A stretch of DNA of 64,000 bases from Homarus americanus. Its lineage: Eukaryota > Arthropoda > Malacostraca > Decapoda > Nephropidae. This document shows positions 43,741 through 55,066 of the stretch, piece by piece. Position 1 is the stretch's first letter. Each line of letters starts with the position of its first letter. The position numbers and the translations under genes were made by a program. The DNA lies in the NCBI RefSeq assembly GCF_018991925.1, contig NW_024756459.1, positions 115,001-179,000 on the forward strand, in the 5' to 3' direction. The notes below the pieces were generated by a model. That model did no database searches. It was not told where the DNA came from and saw nothing but the letters and a program-made list of their open reading frames with translations.

Positions 43741-43998
43741 GTTAAAGTACATGATGGTGCATTCTGTAAATATTGCACCCTGTTCATCTCTCCTACAAAA
43801 ATAAAGCAATGTCATGGAATTGTGAATAAACCATACAAGAACAAGACGTCAAAAGTTGCTGCTAAATCACGGGTTCACACAACGAAAAGTCCAAACCATG
43901 CTATTAATAACTTAAGTTATTCAAAACTAAAACATTTAGCCAAATCAAGACAAATCAACTTTGAAAACTCTCCATATGTATTAAGTAAAACAAAATGA
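43741..43998 (+). mobile_element. Possible hAT-type transposase fragment (TTF-like zinc finger)
   Basis: An open frame directly beside the pogo-like element encodes VKVHDGAFCKYCTLF followed by a Lys-rich stretch with His residues. GAFCKYCxLF is typical of the TTF-type zinc finger near the N-terminus of hAT-derived proteins. No catalytic domain follows. Identification rests on one short motif. Confidence 0.35.
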
Positions 43999-44066
43999 GA
44001 GCACTGTATATTTCGACCACAGGTTACTGTCAAAATATACAGTGATCTCATTTTTCTGTTTTAACA
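43983..44066. repeat. Long imperfect hairpin, 11-nt loop
   Basis: Core arms 43,997-44,017 and 44,029-44,049 pair over 21 bp with two mismatches (GAGA-CACTGTATATTT-GAC). The pairing extends outward through TAAAACA/TGTTTTA with a 2-nt bulge, for about 33 bp in all. It begins where the preceding frame ends. Confidence 0.85.
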
Positions 44067-44069
44067 TTA

Positions 44070-46280
44070 GGATTTCAGTGTTATGATTTATGTGGTACAG
44101 TACCGTAGTAAGTGTCTGTCAGACCAAAGCTATCCAAGCTAGGAGAATGGCATACATATCAGTAATTATTGACCTATTATGACCAGTACACCACACACAT
44201 GATAACAAGGGACAAAGGCCAGACACACCCATATGAGTACAGGTACTGTATAGGTAAGGAGGAGCCAGGACAGACCTGCTACGACAAGTACCAATACAGT
44301 ACACCAAACCCCGTGACCCCCAAGCACACGGCAACAATGGCCTGGTAATAGCATGTAACCCTGAACTCCCCAATAAAATGGGGCCTACAGCTCATACAAA
44401 GAGACACAAACAATCCACAGCCATCGGAATCACACTCGGGCCGAGTCCCAGGTCAGGAGGACGACCTCTCTCCCCAGCGCTGAGTCCCCAGCTTGCAGGG
44501 CAAAACACATGCAATTTACAGTATAATGCAACACAAAAAAATGTAGCACTCCGTGACTATACTCTGTAACCACGCACTAAGGACTGCAAGGCAGGAAGCT
44601 GCATACCCTTGACCTAAGTGTTTCTTGTACGTAAATTAAAAAAGTGTAAGGGAACCGTACGCATTATTCTAAAAATGGTCTAAACCAAACACATGCAAAC
44701 AGAGAGGAACTGCTTTATGAAAAAGGCATGTCTGACAAGCCACATGATATAACATCAGAAAGAAACATCAATTAAAGTGAAGAAATTCTCTTATGGCTTC
44801 CATAATGACCAGTGATGCATGAATTATCAACATGTAACAAGAAGACTCCTTTTAAATACAGTATTGTACCTGGAATCAAAGAGTAATAAAATAAAATTTC
44901 AACCTATAATTCCTAACCTCAAAGAATATTCCAATGATCTGGTTGAATTTGTTCCCCAAGCCACTGAACAGCATATTGAAAAATTAATGTTATTGCTAAA
45001 CTAGTCATCAATGTTTTCAGAATGTTAGTTCAAAACTGAATTTTTGTTCTGTCTCTTAGCTTAACCTAATGATAACAAATACCTTACATGCATATAAGGA
45101 CAAATAAAAGTAGTTCAGACTTTGCATTAAACATTCATTGAGAAAATACATGTTACTGGTAAAAATATACAAGAAACTTCCTTTCATATGTTCAACAATA
45201 TTCTAAGATTTTTTTGTTTTTGTGGAGAAAAATTGCACATGATTAACAACAAACAACTTTGTGGGAAGATATTCATCAAGGAATCTTAGTTGTATCTTTA
45301 TTAGTTTTCAGCAAGGACATTAAGAGGAAAGTCTACCACATTACACTATTCATTAATTTACCACCAAAATGTTACACACACACACACACACACACACTGA
45401 AAAATCACTTCCGAAACACATGAAGATATCAATCTACTGTATACCCAGCAGAGAGGTTGCCAATATAGCTAGAGTCAAGTTTGTGACTGATTCAGCAATA
45501 AACAAGTGTTGTATGAAGACAATGTGCCTCACCTGCAGGACACCATGATCTTTAATCCAAATATATAAATACTGTACAGTTGTTGGTTCAGGGGTTATGG
45601 AAATAGAGCCAACTGTGATAATGTCATGACAAGAATGGTTATGATATGACATTAGCTCTTCTGAACTTCAAGCAAGTTAAAAACGACAAAAGAGTTGGCT
45701 ATTTCAAGGCTCCAGATCCTAAAACAATAAACCAGAAAAGACTGGACATAATGACACAATGGTTATGTAATGTAGGAGTCAGATGGACTATTACTAATGT
45801 GTTAGTTTGTGTGAGAACAACTTCACAGAGCATGACTTCTTAGTTAACTCCCACATACAGGCATTGAGGGAGTACAGTACATGCTTGAGGTGAAAATATT
45901 AGGTGGTGGTCAAGCTTAGGGAACAGCTGTTGAGGACTTGGTGGTCTTCAGGTTAAGCTGAATTATTTAATTAAACAAATTTCAGATAAACAGGTAATCT
46001 TTGATTACCTAAGGAAGCAGCAGCCCTGCCTTACCAGCTTAGAGGACGCTTGGTAGCTTACATACTCGGTACAGTATACGGTTATGTCCAGTTCCCACTC
46101 TGTGAAAGTGAATTAGCATTCAGCATACAACTTGCTTGATGGCAAATGGTACAACATGCCATCAGGTAACCATGGCTAACCTATGAAAGTGTGGAAAATG
46201 ACCATAAAATGGACACAGAAAACATATGTTCACCAAAAGCCTGAGAGTAAGAGAAATTAAAGACAACTTACAATTTATCA
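44070..46280. other. No gene recognised
   Basis: Includes a less AT-rich block at 44,150-44,600 that looks like old repeat sequence. An open frame ends at 45,004 (final residues FVPQATEQHIEKLMLLLN) and is unrecognised. An (AC)n run lies at 45,376-45,397. At 46,285 a TTAACCCCTTCATTGTGG motif resembles one end of a piggyBac-like element, but no partner was found. Confidence 0.45.
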
Positions 46281-46962
46281 TCCCTTAACCCCTTCATTGT
46301 GGACACACCACATATGGAGCAGTCCGCCACTGGCTGTTGATTGCAGACGTGCCATTTGTCAAATGGAAATCGATTGTGTCAAAAGTGCTGCACTGACAGT
46401 TACTTTATACAGTACTTGAAATTCAGATCAGCTGCATTGGACGATTTAAAATCTAAATATCAAGGAAGAGACAGTAAGCCAGTTTGATTTATTATGATAT
46501 AAAGGTCATGGTATCCATGTAAATGTATGACGAATGTTTTTTATATTACTTTTATTACTCCGTAGGTATTTCCTATTCTATTTATAATCCATTCTGTAAA
46601 CCATGAATCACCAGCTGTTCTGAGCCACTGATGTCTAGTTCATATTACTGTACCAAGGTTGTATATCATTCATGCTTCTGAGTTATTTCCAGCCAATTAA
46701 GGTACTCCTATACTTCACCTTCAGATATTCTCCTCCAAGTACTACAGTACTGTAACAAGCTAACAGAGCCATGCCTCATACAACTGAGATCATCATGTGT
46801 ACTAACTAAATTCTATTTATCCTTGATAAGTTATGAGAAAAAGAAAGGTATGAATTAAAATTTACAGATAATACATATAATTTGTGCGCTATAAAGTGTG
46901 GTGAACTTTCCTTTTAAAGTATGGAATACACAAACCATACACTCCTATACTGACAGAATAAC

Positions 46963-46968
46963 TTTATT
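46963..46968 (-). terminator. Poly(A) signal of TBC1D7
   Basis: AATAAA on the minus strand (TTTATT on plus), about 50 nt after the TBC1D7 stop codon. It is the first canonical signal downstream of that gene. Confidence 0.7.
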
Positions 46969-47018
46969 TAATCAGGTTATGCATAATATAAAATATATCT
47001 TCCCAATAGTTGAATAAT

Positions 47019-47993
47019 TCAGTGAAGATATGGTGAATTCCATAGCAATTCTGAGCACGTACATCTCTGCCTTTTGATCATACCAATTTTAAGCCATTGT
47101 TCTAAGGCTGAATTGACAAGAATTTCCGCCTCCTCCTTTCGAAGAAGACTTATAGCACTTTTGACACCTTCTACAGTAGATACAGATGATAAATGTTGCT
47201 TGAAGTACATTAGCAAGGAGAAAATAACAAATGCAAACACCCTAAATGCACCAGCAATCACCTTATCCATGATTTTCTCTATAGCAGTCTCAGGGAAGAT
47301 GTCACAGAAGAGACTCATGCACAGGCTTACTAGGTAACTACTGTTGAAGAGCCCCAACTTTAAAAGGTGACGATGAAGAATGTCATTTTCCTTACGCAAC
47401 ATACCGATGGCGTCCTGTACGGCATCTGCGATGTTGTTTTCATTTTTCAAGAGTAAAGAGTAAACAGAGGAACATACAAGAAAAATATCAACTGGGTTAT
47501 CAAAGAAACATGAAATCTTTTTCACAATTGTGAGGAAATGTTGACATTCCTTTTCCTTAAATTGTTCTCTTGAGTTGTAAAGAAGCTTTCCTTCTCTTAT
47601 TAACCACATAACAAGGTACTGCTCAGCAACCGGAGCTTCCTGGTAACCTTTGTAGTAGTCTGGAAGACAGTGATCATTTATATCATTTCCCATGATTGCT
47701 ATATAAGCATTACCCACACCTTTAAGTGTACCAAAAAGCTCCTCAAACATGAGAGTTTGTTGCTGTTGTACATAATCTTGTGACTCGGCATAGCGAGGAG
47801 ATATACGCAGCAATAATTTCCACACCAAAATTCGGTATGCACCTGGAACAACTGAACGCTGGCAAAAATGAGCAAATTTCTTCTCGTCTAATGGTTGTTC
47901 CTTCAGCAAAGCTTCCACGGCTCTTTTATCTTCAATTTCACGTAATCCAACCTTTCCATAAAACTGGCTGCGGAAATTCTTCTCGTCGCCCAT
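47019..47993 (-). CDS. TBC1D7: TBC1 domain family member 7 (TSC complex subunit), single exon
   Basis: An uninterrupted 324-aa frame. It matches TBC1D7 from its N-terminus: KNFRSQFYGKVGLREIEDKR, QPLDEKKFAHFCQR, then YRILVWKLLL (residues 53-62), the entry of the TBC fold, and near the C-terminus FPETAIEKIMDKVIAGAFRV. Human TBC1D7 is 293 aa; the extra length is a central insertion and a longer C-terminus. TBC1D7 binds the TSC1 coiled coil as the third subunit of the TSC complex, which acts as GAP for Rheb and restrains mTORC1 on lysosomes. The usual TBC motifs with the catalytic Arg and Gln (IxxDxxR, YxQ) are not evident, as in other TBC1D7 proteins. The start is the ATG at 47,993 (AAAATGG); the frame extends three codons upstream only through TTG. 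The gene is intronless here, unlike its vertebrate counterpart. It lies 207 bp downstream of the SKA2 stop codon. Confidence 0.93.
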   Translation of the reverse strand: MGDEKNFRSQFYGKVGLREIEDKRAVEALLKEQPLDEKKFAHFCQRSVVPGAYRILVWKLLLRISPRYAESQDYVQQQQTLMFEELFGTLKGVGNAYIAIMGNDINDHCLPDYYKGYQEAPVAEQYLVMWLIREGKLLYNSREQFKEKECQHFLTIVKKISCFFDNPVDIFLVCSSVYSLLLKNENNIADAVQDAIGMLRKENDILHRHLLKLGLFNSSYLVSLCMSLFCDIFPETAIEKIMDKVIAGAFRVFAFVIFSLLMYFKQHLSSVSTVEGVKSAISLLRKEEAEILVNSALEQWLKIGMIKRQRCTCSELLWNSPYLH

Positions 47994-48123
47994 TTTGTAC
48001 AAATGTTATCACCTCAAAATTGTGTGAATACCTGCACTTCAAGGATTACAGTATAATAATACTTCATAAGACTAGCTACTCATAAATGATTGATAATTAT
48101 CATAAGAATTTCTTGATCAGTTG

Positions 48124-48131
48124 CTTATATA
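48124..48131 (-). promoter_or_regulatory. Possible TATA box for TBC1D7
   Basis: TATATAAG on the minus strand, about 130 nt upstream of the TBC1D7 ATG and inside the 207-bp SKA2-TBC1D7 spacer. It is the only TATA-like element there. Its use is unproven. Confidence 0.3.
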
Positions 48132-48200
48132 GCAGACACAGTATTGTATATTGATGAAACTGTCCAATACGCGATACTGTACTGTAGCGTACTTCATGAA

Positions 48201-48416
48201 TCACTTAGAGGCCTTTTCCTTGCCACTTCCTTCATCAACAGCAGCTTGGCCAGTAAGGCTACTGAGGTCATCAAACTGACTGCAGAGTGTATTCAGCTGT
48301 GCTTGCATAGACAACATAACAGCTTGCTGCTGTTTTTGAAATTCCAATACTTCTACCGATACTTGATTCAGCTCAGATCTGAGGTTCTGGACATTGCGTA
48401 TAAGACCTGAGGGAAC
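48201..48416 (-). CDS. SKA2: SKA2 coding exon 3 (residues 43-113)
   Basis: Acceptor ATGGTTGCAG|GTTCCC. Encodes the long amphipathic coiled-coil helix rich in Gln and Leu and a Gly/Lys tail, ending in TGA at 48,203-48,201. No AATAAA or ATTAAA lies between this stop and the TBC1D7 ATG. Confidence 0.88.
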   Translation of the reverse strand, partial: VPSGLIRNVQNLRSELNQVSVEVLEFQKQQQAVMLSMQAQLNTLCSQFDDLSSLTGQAAVDEGSGKEKASK

Positions 48417-51400
48417 CTGCAACCATAAAAATATATCAAATCTTTATGGAAACCTGCAACCATGAAGCTAAAATATTTAAATCTTTACACGACTGGATCT
48501 GAGTTTATATTAATCTAAGAACAACAAGATAAATTGAAATAATAAGAGTAAAGACACTACTCTCAATCACATCATCCTAAACACAAACACATTAATCATG
48601 TCCTATCTTGTACACTGAGTCATGGTACTGTACTAGTTCATTTCACTCACAACAAAACTGCACACCAAAGAACCATCTCTCAAAGTTAACAGATCTCTGA
48701 TAAGACCAGCCAATTATAAAACAATCATACAATAAAACTGACATTTAACAATGCTGATTAACCACAAAGTTACATTATGCTTATCTGATACCATTCTTTC
48801 TTAAAAAATATTAAATCAGAAATGTCAAGTGATTGACAAATGCATAGTCCCATCATGATGGATAATATATCAGATAAAACAACACTATTATGGATTACTA
48901 CTACTGTAGCTACTGATAAAGGAGTAACCCTTAAGATAACACTCAGATAATTGTGGTTATGCCAAGAATGTACAGTATCTCTAACACACCCTCCACATGC
49001 AACAGAATATGCCAAATATTTTACCAAAATGTCTACAACTTTCAACCTTGGCCGTCAGGGCCTGGGTTGTTAACACTTGTTCACCGAACCAGGCGTGAAA
49101 GTGATTACATTATTTTCATGACCAAAAGAGCATCAATGAATGACCTGCAAGATCCATCAGCTAAGACACTTTCTGACTGAGGGCCTGGCATGTTTAATGG
49201 CTGGAACCACTATCTAAATAGACAATATAATATTATTTTTGCTGCAGGTAACACTGTCTCACTGAAGTGCACCAGGTTTAAGGATTCAACACTAGTATAT
49301 GATCTGGTAGATGACTCAAGGTCCAATGAGGCCATAAAACAAAGTTTTTCTGCCGGTCCTCTCACTTTCAGCCGTCCACCAACATTACCGGAGTTATTCC
49401 TGATCTTATGCAATACAGTGCATCCTCGTATAACGTCGTCCCGCTTAACGTTGTTTCGGTGCTACGTTGCTAAACATCAGAGACCCAAAATTCGTTTAAC
49501 GTCCCGGGGATCCGATACTACGTCGTTTTGTGTCGTCACGGACTACTTTCTACGGCGCATCACACCGCTCTTGTCTGGCGGCGCTACGCTCTCTCGGCTC
49601 GGCGCGCTGCCCTCACTCGCGGAACGTCACAGCGCCCCCAGGCGACTCCAAGTCAGTCTCTGTTACGACTTCACATCATTCGTGTGTGCATAAGTGCTTT
49701 TGCTCTAAAACTGTACTATAACCATTCAAAATGGCTTCCAAGCGCCCATCAAGTGCTACTGATCCTAGTGCAGTGTAGAGGCAACCTAAGACCATTACCT
49801 TTGCTACGAAAATGGATGTATTAGGCTGCGTTTTGGACATAGCCTCTGTGCTTGGTCTAGCCCCCACAACGGTGAGTACTATCCGGACCAATGCTGACAA
49901 GATTAAGGTTAGTGCTGGAAGTGGTACTACTCTCAGTGCAACTAAAACAACTCGTACTAGAAGCACTGCGATCGAAAAAGTGGAAAAGATGCTGGCTATG
50001 TGGATGGAGGACCAGAATCAACACAATGCGCCTGTGAGCCTTATGGTTATCCAGCATAAGGCCAGATCCTTGTTTGATGACATAAAGGAAGAAGAGGGTG
50101 AAGGATCGAAGGAAGAGACCTTTATGGCCAGCCGAGGATGGTTTCAATATTTTAAGCGTCGGTAAACTTCCACAATATTAAGATGACTGGTGAAGCTGCC
50201 AGTTCAGATACGGTTGCTGCCGAGACATTCCCGCAAGAATTCAAACGGATTATCCAGGAAGGACGATACTCATCGAAGCAAGTCTTCAATGTGGATGAGA
50301 CTGGTCTCTTTTGGAAGAGGATGCCTGAGAGGACCTACATCTCCAAGGAGAAGAGAAGAGCGCCAGGTTTTAAAACGACCGCTTGACGCTGCTGCTTGGC
50401 GTGAACGCTGCCGGCAACTTCAAGCTGAAGCCGATGTTGATTTCTCGCGCTGCTAACCCACAAGTCCTGAAAGGTTACTCTAAGGATCACCTTCCTGTCA
50501 TTTACAAGGCAAACAAAAAGGCATGGATAACCGGCGCCATATTTAGCCAGAGGTTAAACGTGTACGCTGTCCCTGCAATGAAGGAATACTGTGCCAAGGA
50601 GAACCTTGACTTCAAATTCTTCTGATCATTGACAATGCTCCAGCTCATCCTCTCAATCTCGACGACTTGCATGAGTGTAAAAGTTGTATTTCTGCCTCCC
50701 AACACAACAGCACTGATGAAGCCTATAGACCAAGACGTCATCGGCGCGTTCAAGGCGTATTAATTATGCCATACCATGGCCCAGCTGCTCAAGGCTACAG
50801 ATGGAGAAAAGAAACCCATGATCCGAGAATATTAGAGTGACTTCAACATTCTTCATGCACTTGACAACATTGGCAAGGCATGGGAAGAGGTTTCCGAAAG
50901 TTGCCTGATTGGTGTGTGGGGGTAGATTGTGGCCCGAGTGCGTCAACAGTTTTTCGGGATTCACGGACTTAGTCCCAGCTATGAATAGGGATATCCTCGG
51001 CTTGGCTAGACAAGCAGGCTTTGATGAGCTGGAATCAGAGGATATTGAGGACGTCCTGGCATCCCATACAGAAGAGCTCACCAAAAAAGATCTGCAAAAA
51101 CTAACAGAACACAGTCCCATTGAAGATGACAACGAAGAAGAACATCAACAAACGCAAACTTCCAAGAGGATGGCAGAATCGCTCAACATGTTCCAGCAAG
51201 CAATGCAAATCCTTACAGATGACGACCCAAATAGGGAACGTAGCTCAAAGATTCAACACAGAAATGATGACAGTCTTGGTTGTTACACTGAGATCTATAA
51301 GGAGAAGAGTAGCACCAAGCAGTCAACACTGGATTCATTTGTTCATCACAGGACGGCAGAAGCAGCTTCTTCACGACAGCTGGCAGCCGGGGAGGAGCAA

Positions 51401-54400
51401 ACAACAACAGAGGAGGAGCAAAGAGCGGCGGAGGAACCCCAGTCAGAGCAGGAGGAGGCAGCTGCAGAGTCTCAGTGACTCACCACCCTCCTCCGCTCCC
51501 GCCCTCCTCCGCTCCTGCCTCCTCCGCTTCACTACCATACCACACACTTGCTCCACCACCTCCGCCCATCGGTGAGTACCAATACAAACTTAATACAGTA
51601 ATGTACTATAATATTTTATATATAAATCGCAATGATTTTCTGTATATGTAATGTTTTTCATGGGGCAAAGGGAGGCTCAGGAACGTAACTCCCGTATTTT
51701 ATTTATTTCTTATGGGGAAAATTGATCCGCTTAACGTTTTTTCGTATAACTTCGCGTTTTTAGGAACGTAACCCCGACGTTAAGCGAGGACTTACCGTAC
51801 ATGTATTGCTGCCAGTGTCTTCACGTGGAAAAATTCAAGCTGTGTATTATTCTAGCACTTTACAGTACCTTATATTTTTTCTTTACATTAGATTTGGTGG
51901 TCATCCGACAGTTAATTTGGCACATTCTGTGTAAGGTGAAGCAAGTGTTTTTCTTACAATTACCCGTTTTAATTGTCATAATCATAGTAAATTCCTAAGG
52001 ATTATGGAATTTAGTAGCACTCCAGAATAGTTGCGCCACTACCTCCACCTATATCCATTTTTACCACCATTAAAACAATAAGTGAGTAGGTAATAACTGT
52101 AAGAAAGCATAAAAGAGTTACTGTATATAAGTTGTGATAATGAGTGATTCACAGAGAAGTGTTTGAATGTTCTCTTTCACTGCTGCTCCTCAACTGTTGT
52201 TCCTTCTCCACACTCATGACGTCTAATACTGTAATGTTTAATTATACAGTACCTTTAAAATGACTCTTTTGCCGTTTCTTGACACAAGGTGAAATGCTGA
52301 CAGGTCTTTTAGCACCCATTATGTACAGTATGATCTGGGGTGATTTCTGCATAAATAATTGTATACGTGCTGTAAACAACACATCTACAGTATAAGGTTC
52401 TAGTTCAGCAAAAGCAATTTGAATTTTTTCTTGTGTAATATCAAAAGATGACAAATACAGTATAGTATTTATATTTGTAATGAACCTTCAATATTTTGCA
52501 AAACACAACCATAATGTGTAATTTATGACAAGTTTACAGAGATTATATCATACAGGCATCCCCCAGGTTACGGCAACTCGGGTTACGGAATTCGCTCTTA
52601 CGGATTTTGTAAATTATGACCCATATATCTGGGATATGGACAAAAAATTTGCCATTACGGAAATTGGATATAAATATTACAAGCTATTTTTTTTTTCCAA
52701 TACATGTACCTGTACTATTAGAACAAAATTCACAAATTATAAAATTTCTTTCAGGTGCATTTCTTGGCAGTTACTACAAGACTGTATAGTGGGGATGCCG
52801 CGTACCCACGCCACGCCAACCCGCTCTGTTTGAACTCACGTGCGGTCTTGTGCTTTTGGTCTCACAACACTTACATACTTCTGTGTTCAGGACTGTATTA
52901 CTGTTTACCCTTATTCAAGATGAGTGGAAAGAGGCCATCAAGTTCAAGTGAGAGCAGTGGAGCTAAAAGATCCAGTAAAGGAATTGTGTTGGGCATTAAG
53001 CTTGACGTTTTACGGAGGTTTCATGCGGGAGAAAAACTTAGCCAGATTGTAAAAACATTAGGCCTTGCTACAGTGTGCACAATACGTGATAATAGAGACA
53101 AAATTAGGTCAAGTGCTCATTTGGCTACTCCTTTAACTGCCCATACATTGTTTTTTCATAGAAGTGATGTGATGCTTAATATGGAAAGACTCTTGAATTT
53201 GTTGATTGAAGATCAAACAAATCGGAATGTGCCGCTAAGCACGATAATCATTCAGGAAAAAAGCAAAAAGTTTGTATGAGGATTTGCAGAAAGAACAATG
53301 TGCAAGTTCTGATGCAAAACCTTTTCAGAGTGCATCAACAACTTTAAAGGTTTTCCCCAAGCAGAAACCATTAATAAAGTTCAGCAAGACATTGTGACAC
53401 TTGTAAATAATGTAAGCTTTGAAGAAGTCATACAAGATGACGTGGTTGAGTCCCATAGAGAAGATCTGTCTAATGAGGATCTGATGCTGGTGGAACAGTT
53501 GCAGGAGAAGAGGAGGATATAGAAGTTCCAGAGGAAGCTTTGCAAATCTTTGCTACTAACGATCCCAATTGTGAACGCAACCTCAAAGTTTCAAGAGAAA
53601 TGCAGAATAGCCTCAACTGCTACAGGGAGTTGTACAAGGACAAAATGTGCCATAAATGCCAAACAGCTTTGGACAAGTTTCTGGTCCCAAGAACAAGACC
53701 TGTAGCAGATGAAGCAAATGATGATGGTTTACAGGGCGAGGCAGGAGCCAGTAGTGACCCTCCGTCTCCCTCCCAGTAACTCCGATTGCACCACCTTACC
53801 TCACCACCTCACCTAACGCAGCACTCAACATTGTTTGTGAAGTGTTTTGTATATTTATGAACATATTGTATCATAAAATAATCAATGTAAGTGTTAAAAA
53901 TAAATTCTTTTCATTCATATATGTGCTTGTATTACGTCTTTTTGACGAAAAAATTACCTTGGGAACGCATCTCCAATTATATAATGGAAGTCTATGGGGG
54001 AAATTGGCGTCAAGTCACGGACAAATTTTCAAGAACACATACCTTACATAACCCGGGGGATGTCTGCACTACACTCTATTACATTTTCAAAATACCCAAA
54101 ACTACCATTTTCAGATTTAAACTAACAATCTTTGTCACTGATTGGCTGGCTATCACTAGCCAGCACCTACACAGATTACAGATGATTCACCATACCCCAA
54201 GTTCCACTACTCCATCACTCATCTTGAGTCCAAACAACTGCAGTCCAGTAGCAGTCGTTAAGACTCAAGGTGAGTTATAATTTGTTAAATTCTGCTTTGA
54301 AACGATGTAATTAGTGTTGACATGAGGAAAATTGGTGTCATAGGAAGTTTTTAGTGTACATTTAGAGGCTGCAGTCCTGTGCCCTATATTTCCTATTGAG

Positions 54401-54968
54401 ATACCTAGAAGGATATAACGCAATTCAATATTATGTGACAATTCTCAGTCCCACTCTTGCATTATATGGAAAGTCTACTGCATATGTATTACTTTATATC
54501 TTGACAGTAAGGATTACAAAGAAGGAGTGAAAACAGATACTGTAGTAACCAGCCAATGCTGGACTTGAAAAATTGTGTCCAGAAAATGATAAACGGTTTT
54601 ATCGTGGATGACATCAAACAACTAGCCAAATTGGAGCACATGCCTTATGTCTGGTGGAGAGGCATTTTGTTGAATTTGTCAAGGGACACAGAATATGCTA
54701 TGCATATGACCACACAACCAGGAGGCAGGAAAGGCAACAGCGAACAATATACGAATGTTGACAGAGCAGTGTCCCTCTCCGAGTGTATGTAGTAACGTAG
54801 TGTGTAAGTTGTGTCCATAAGAAAAAGACACAAAACCCGACTGTGAGTGTGGTGCTCCCGTGTGGTGGAGGTGCAACAGATACACTACACATCCAATAAT
54901 TTGCTTGTATGCTTTGCCATAATTATATATCAATGCATTAAAAAGTTATTTTCACTTGAATATTAATG

Positions 54969-55066
<98 letters not shown>

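Noticed and set aside
45646..45843. 65-codon frame (KRVGYFKAPDPKTINQKRLD)
   Set aside because: Composition is plausible, but no family is recognised and no splice sites or neighbours support it.
49190..49410. Plus-strand frame (KCTRFKDSTLVYDLVDDS) upstream of Tigger 1
   Set aside because: It has an acceptor-like CTGCAG|GT at its start, but the frame continues into the transposon TIR and nothing is recognisable.
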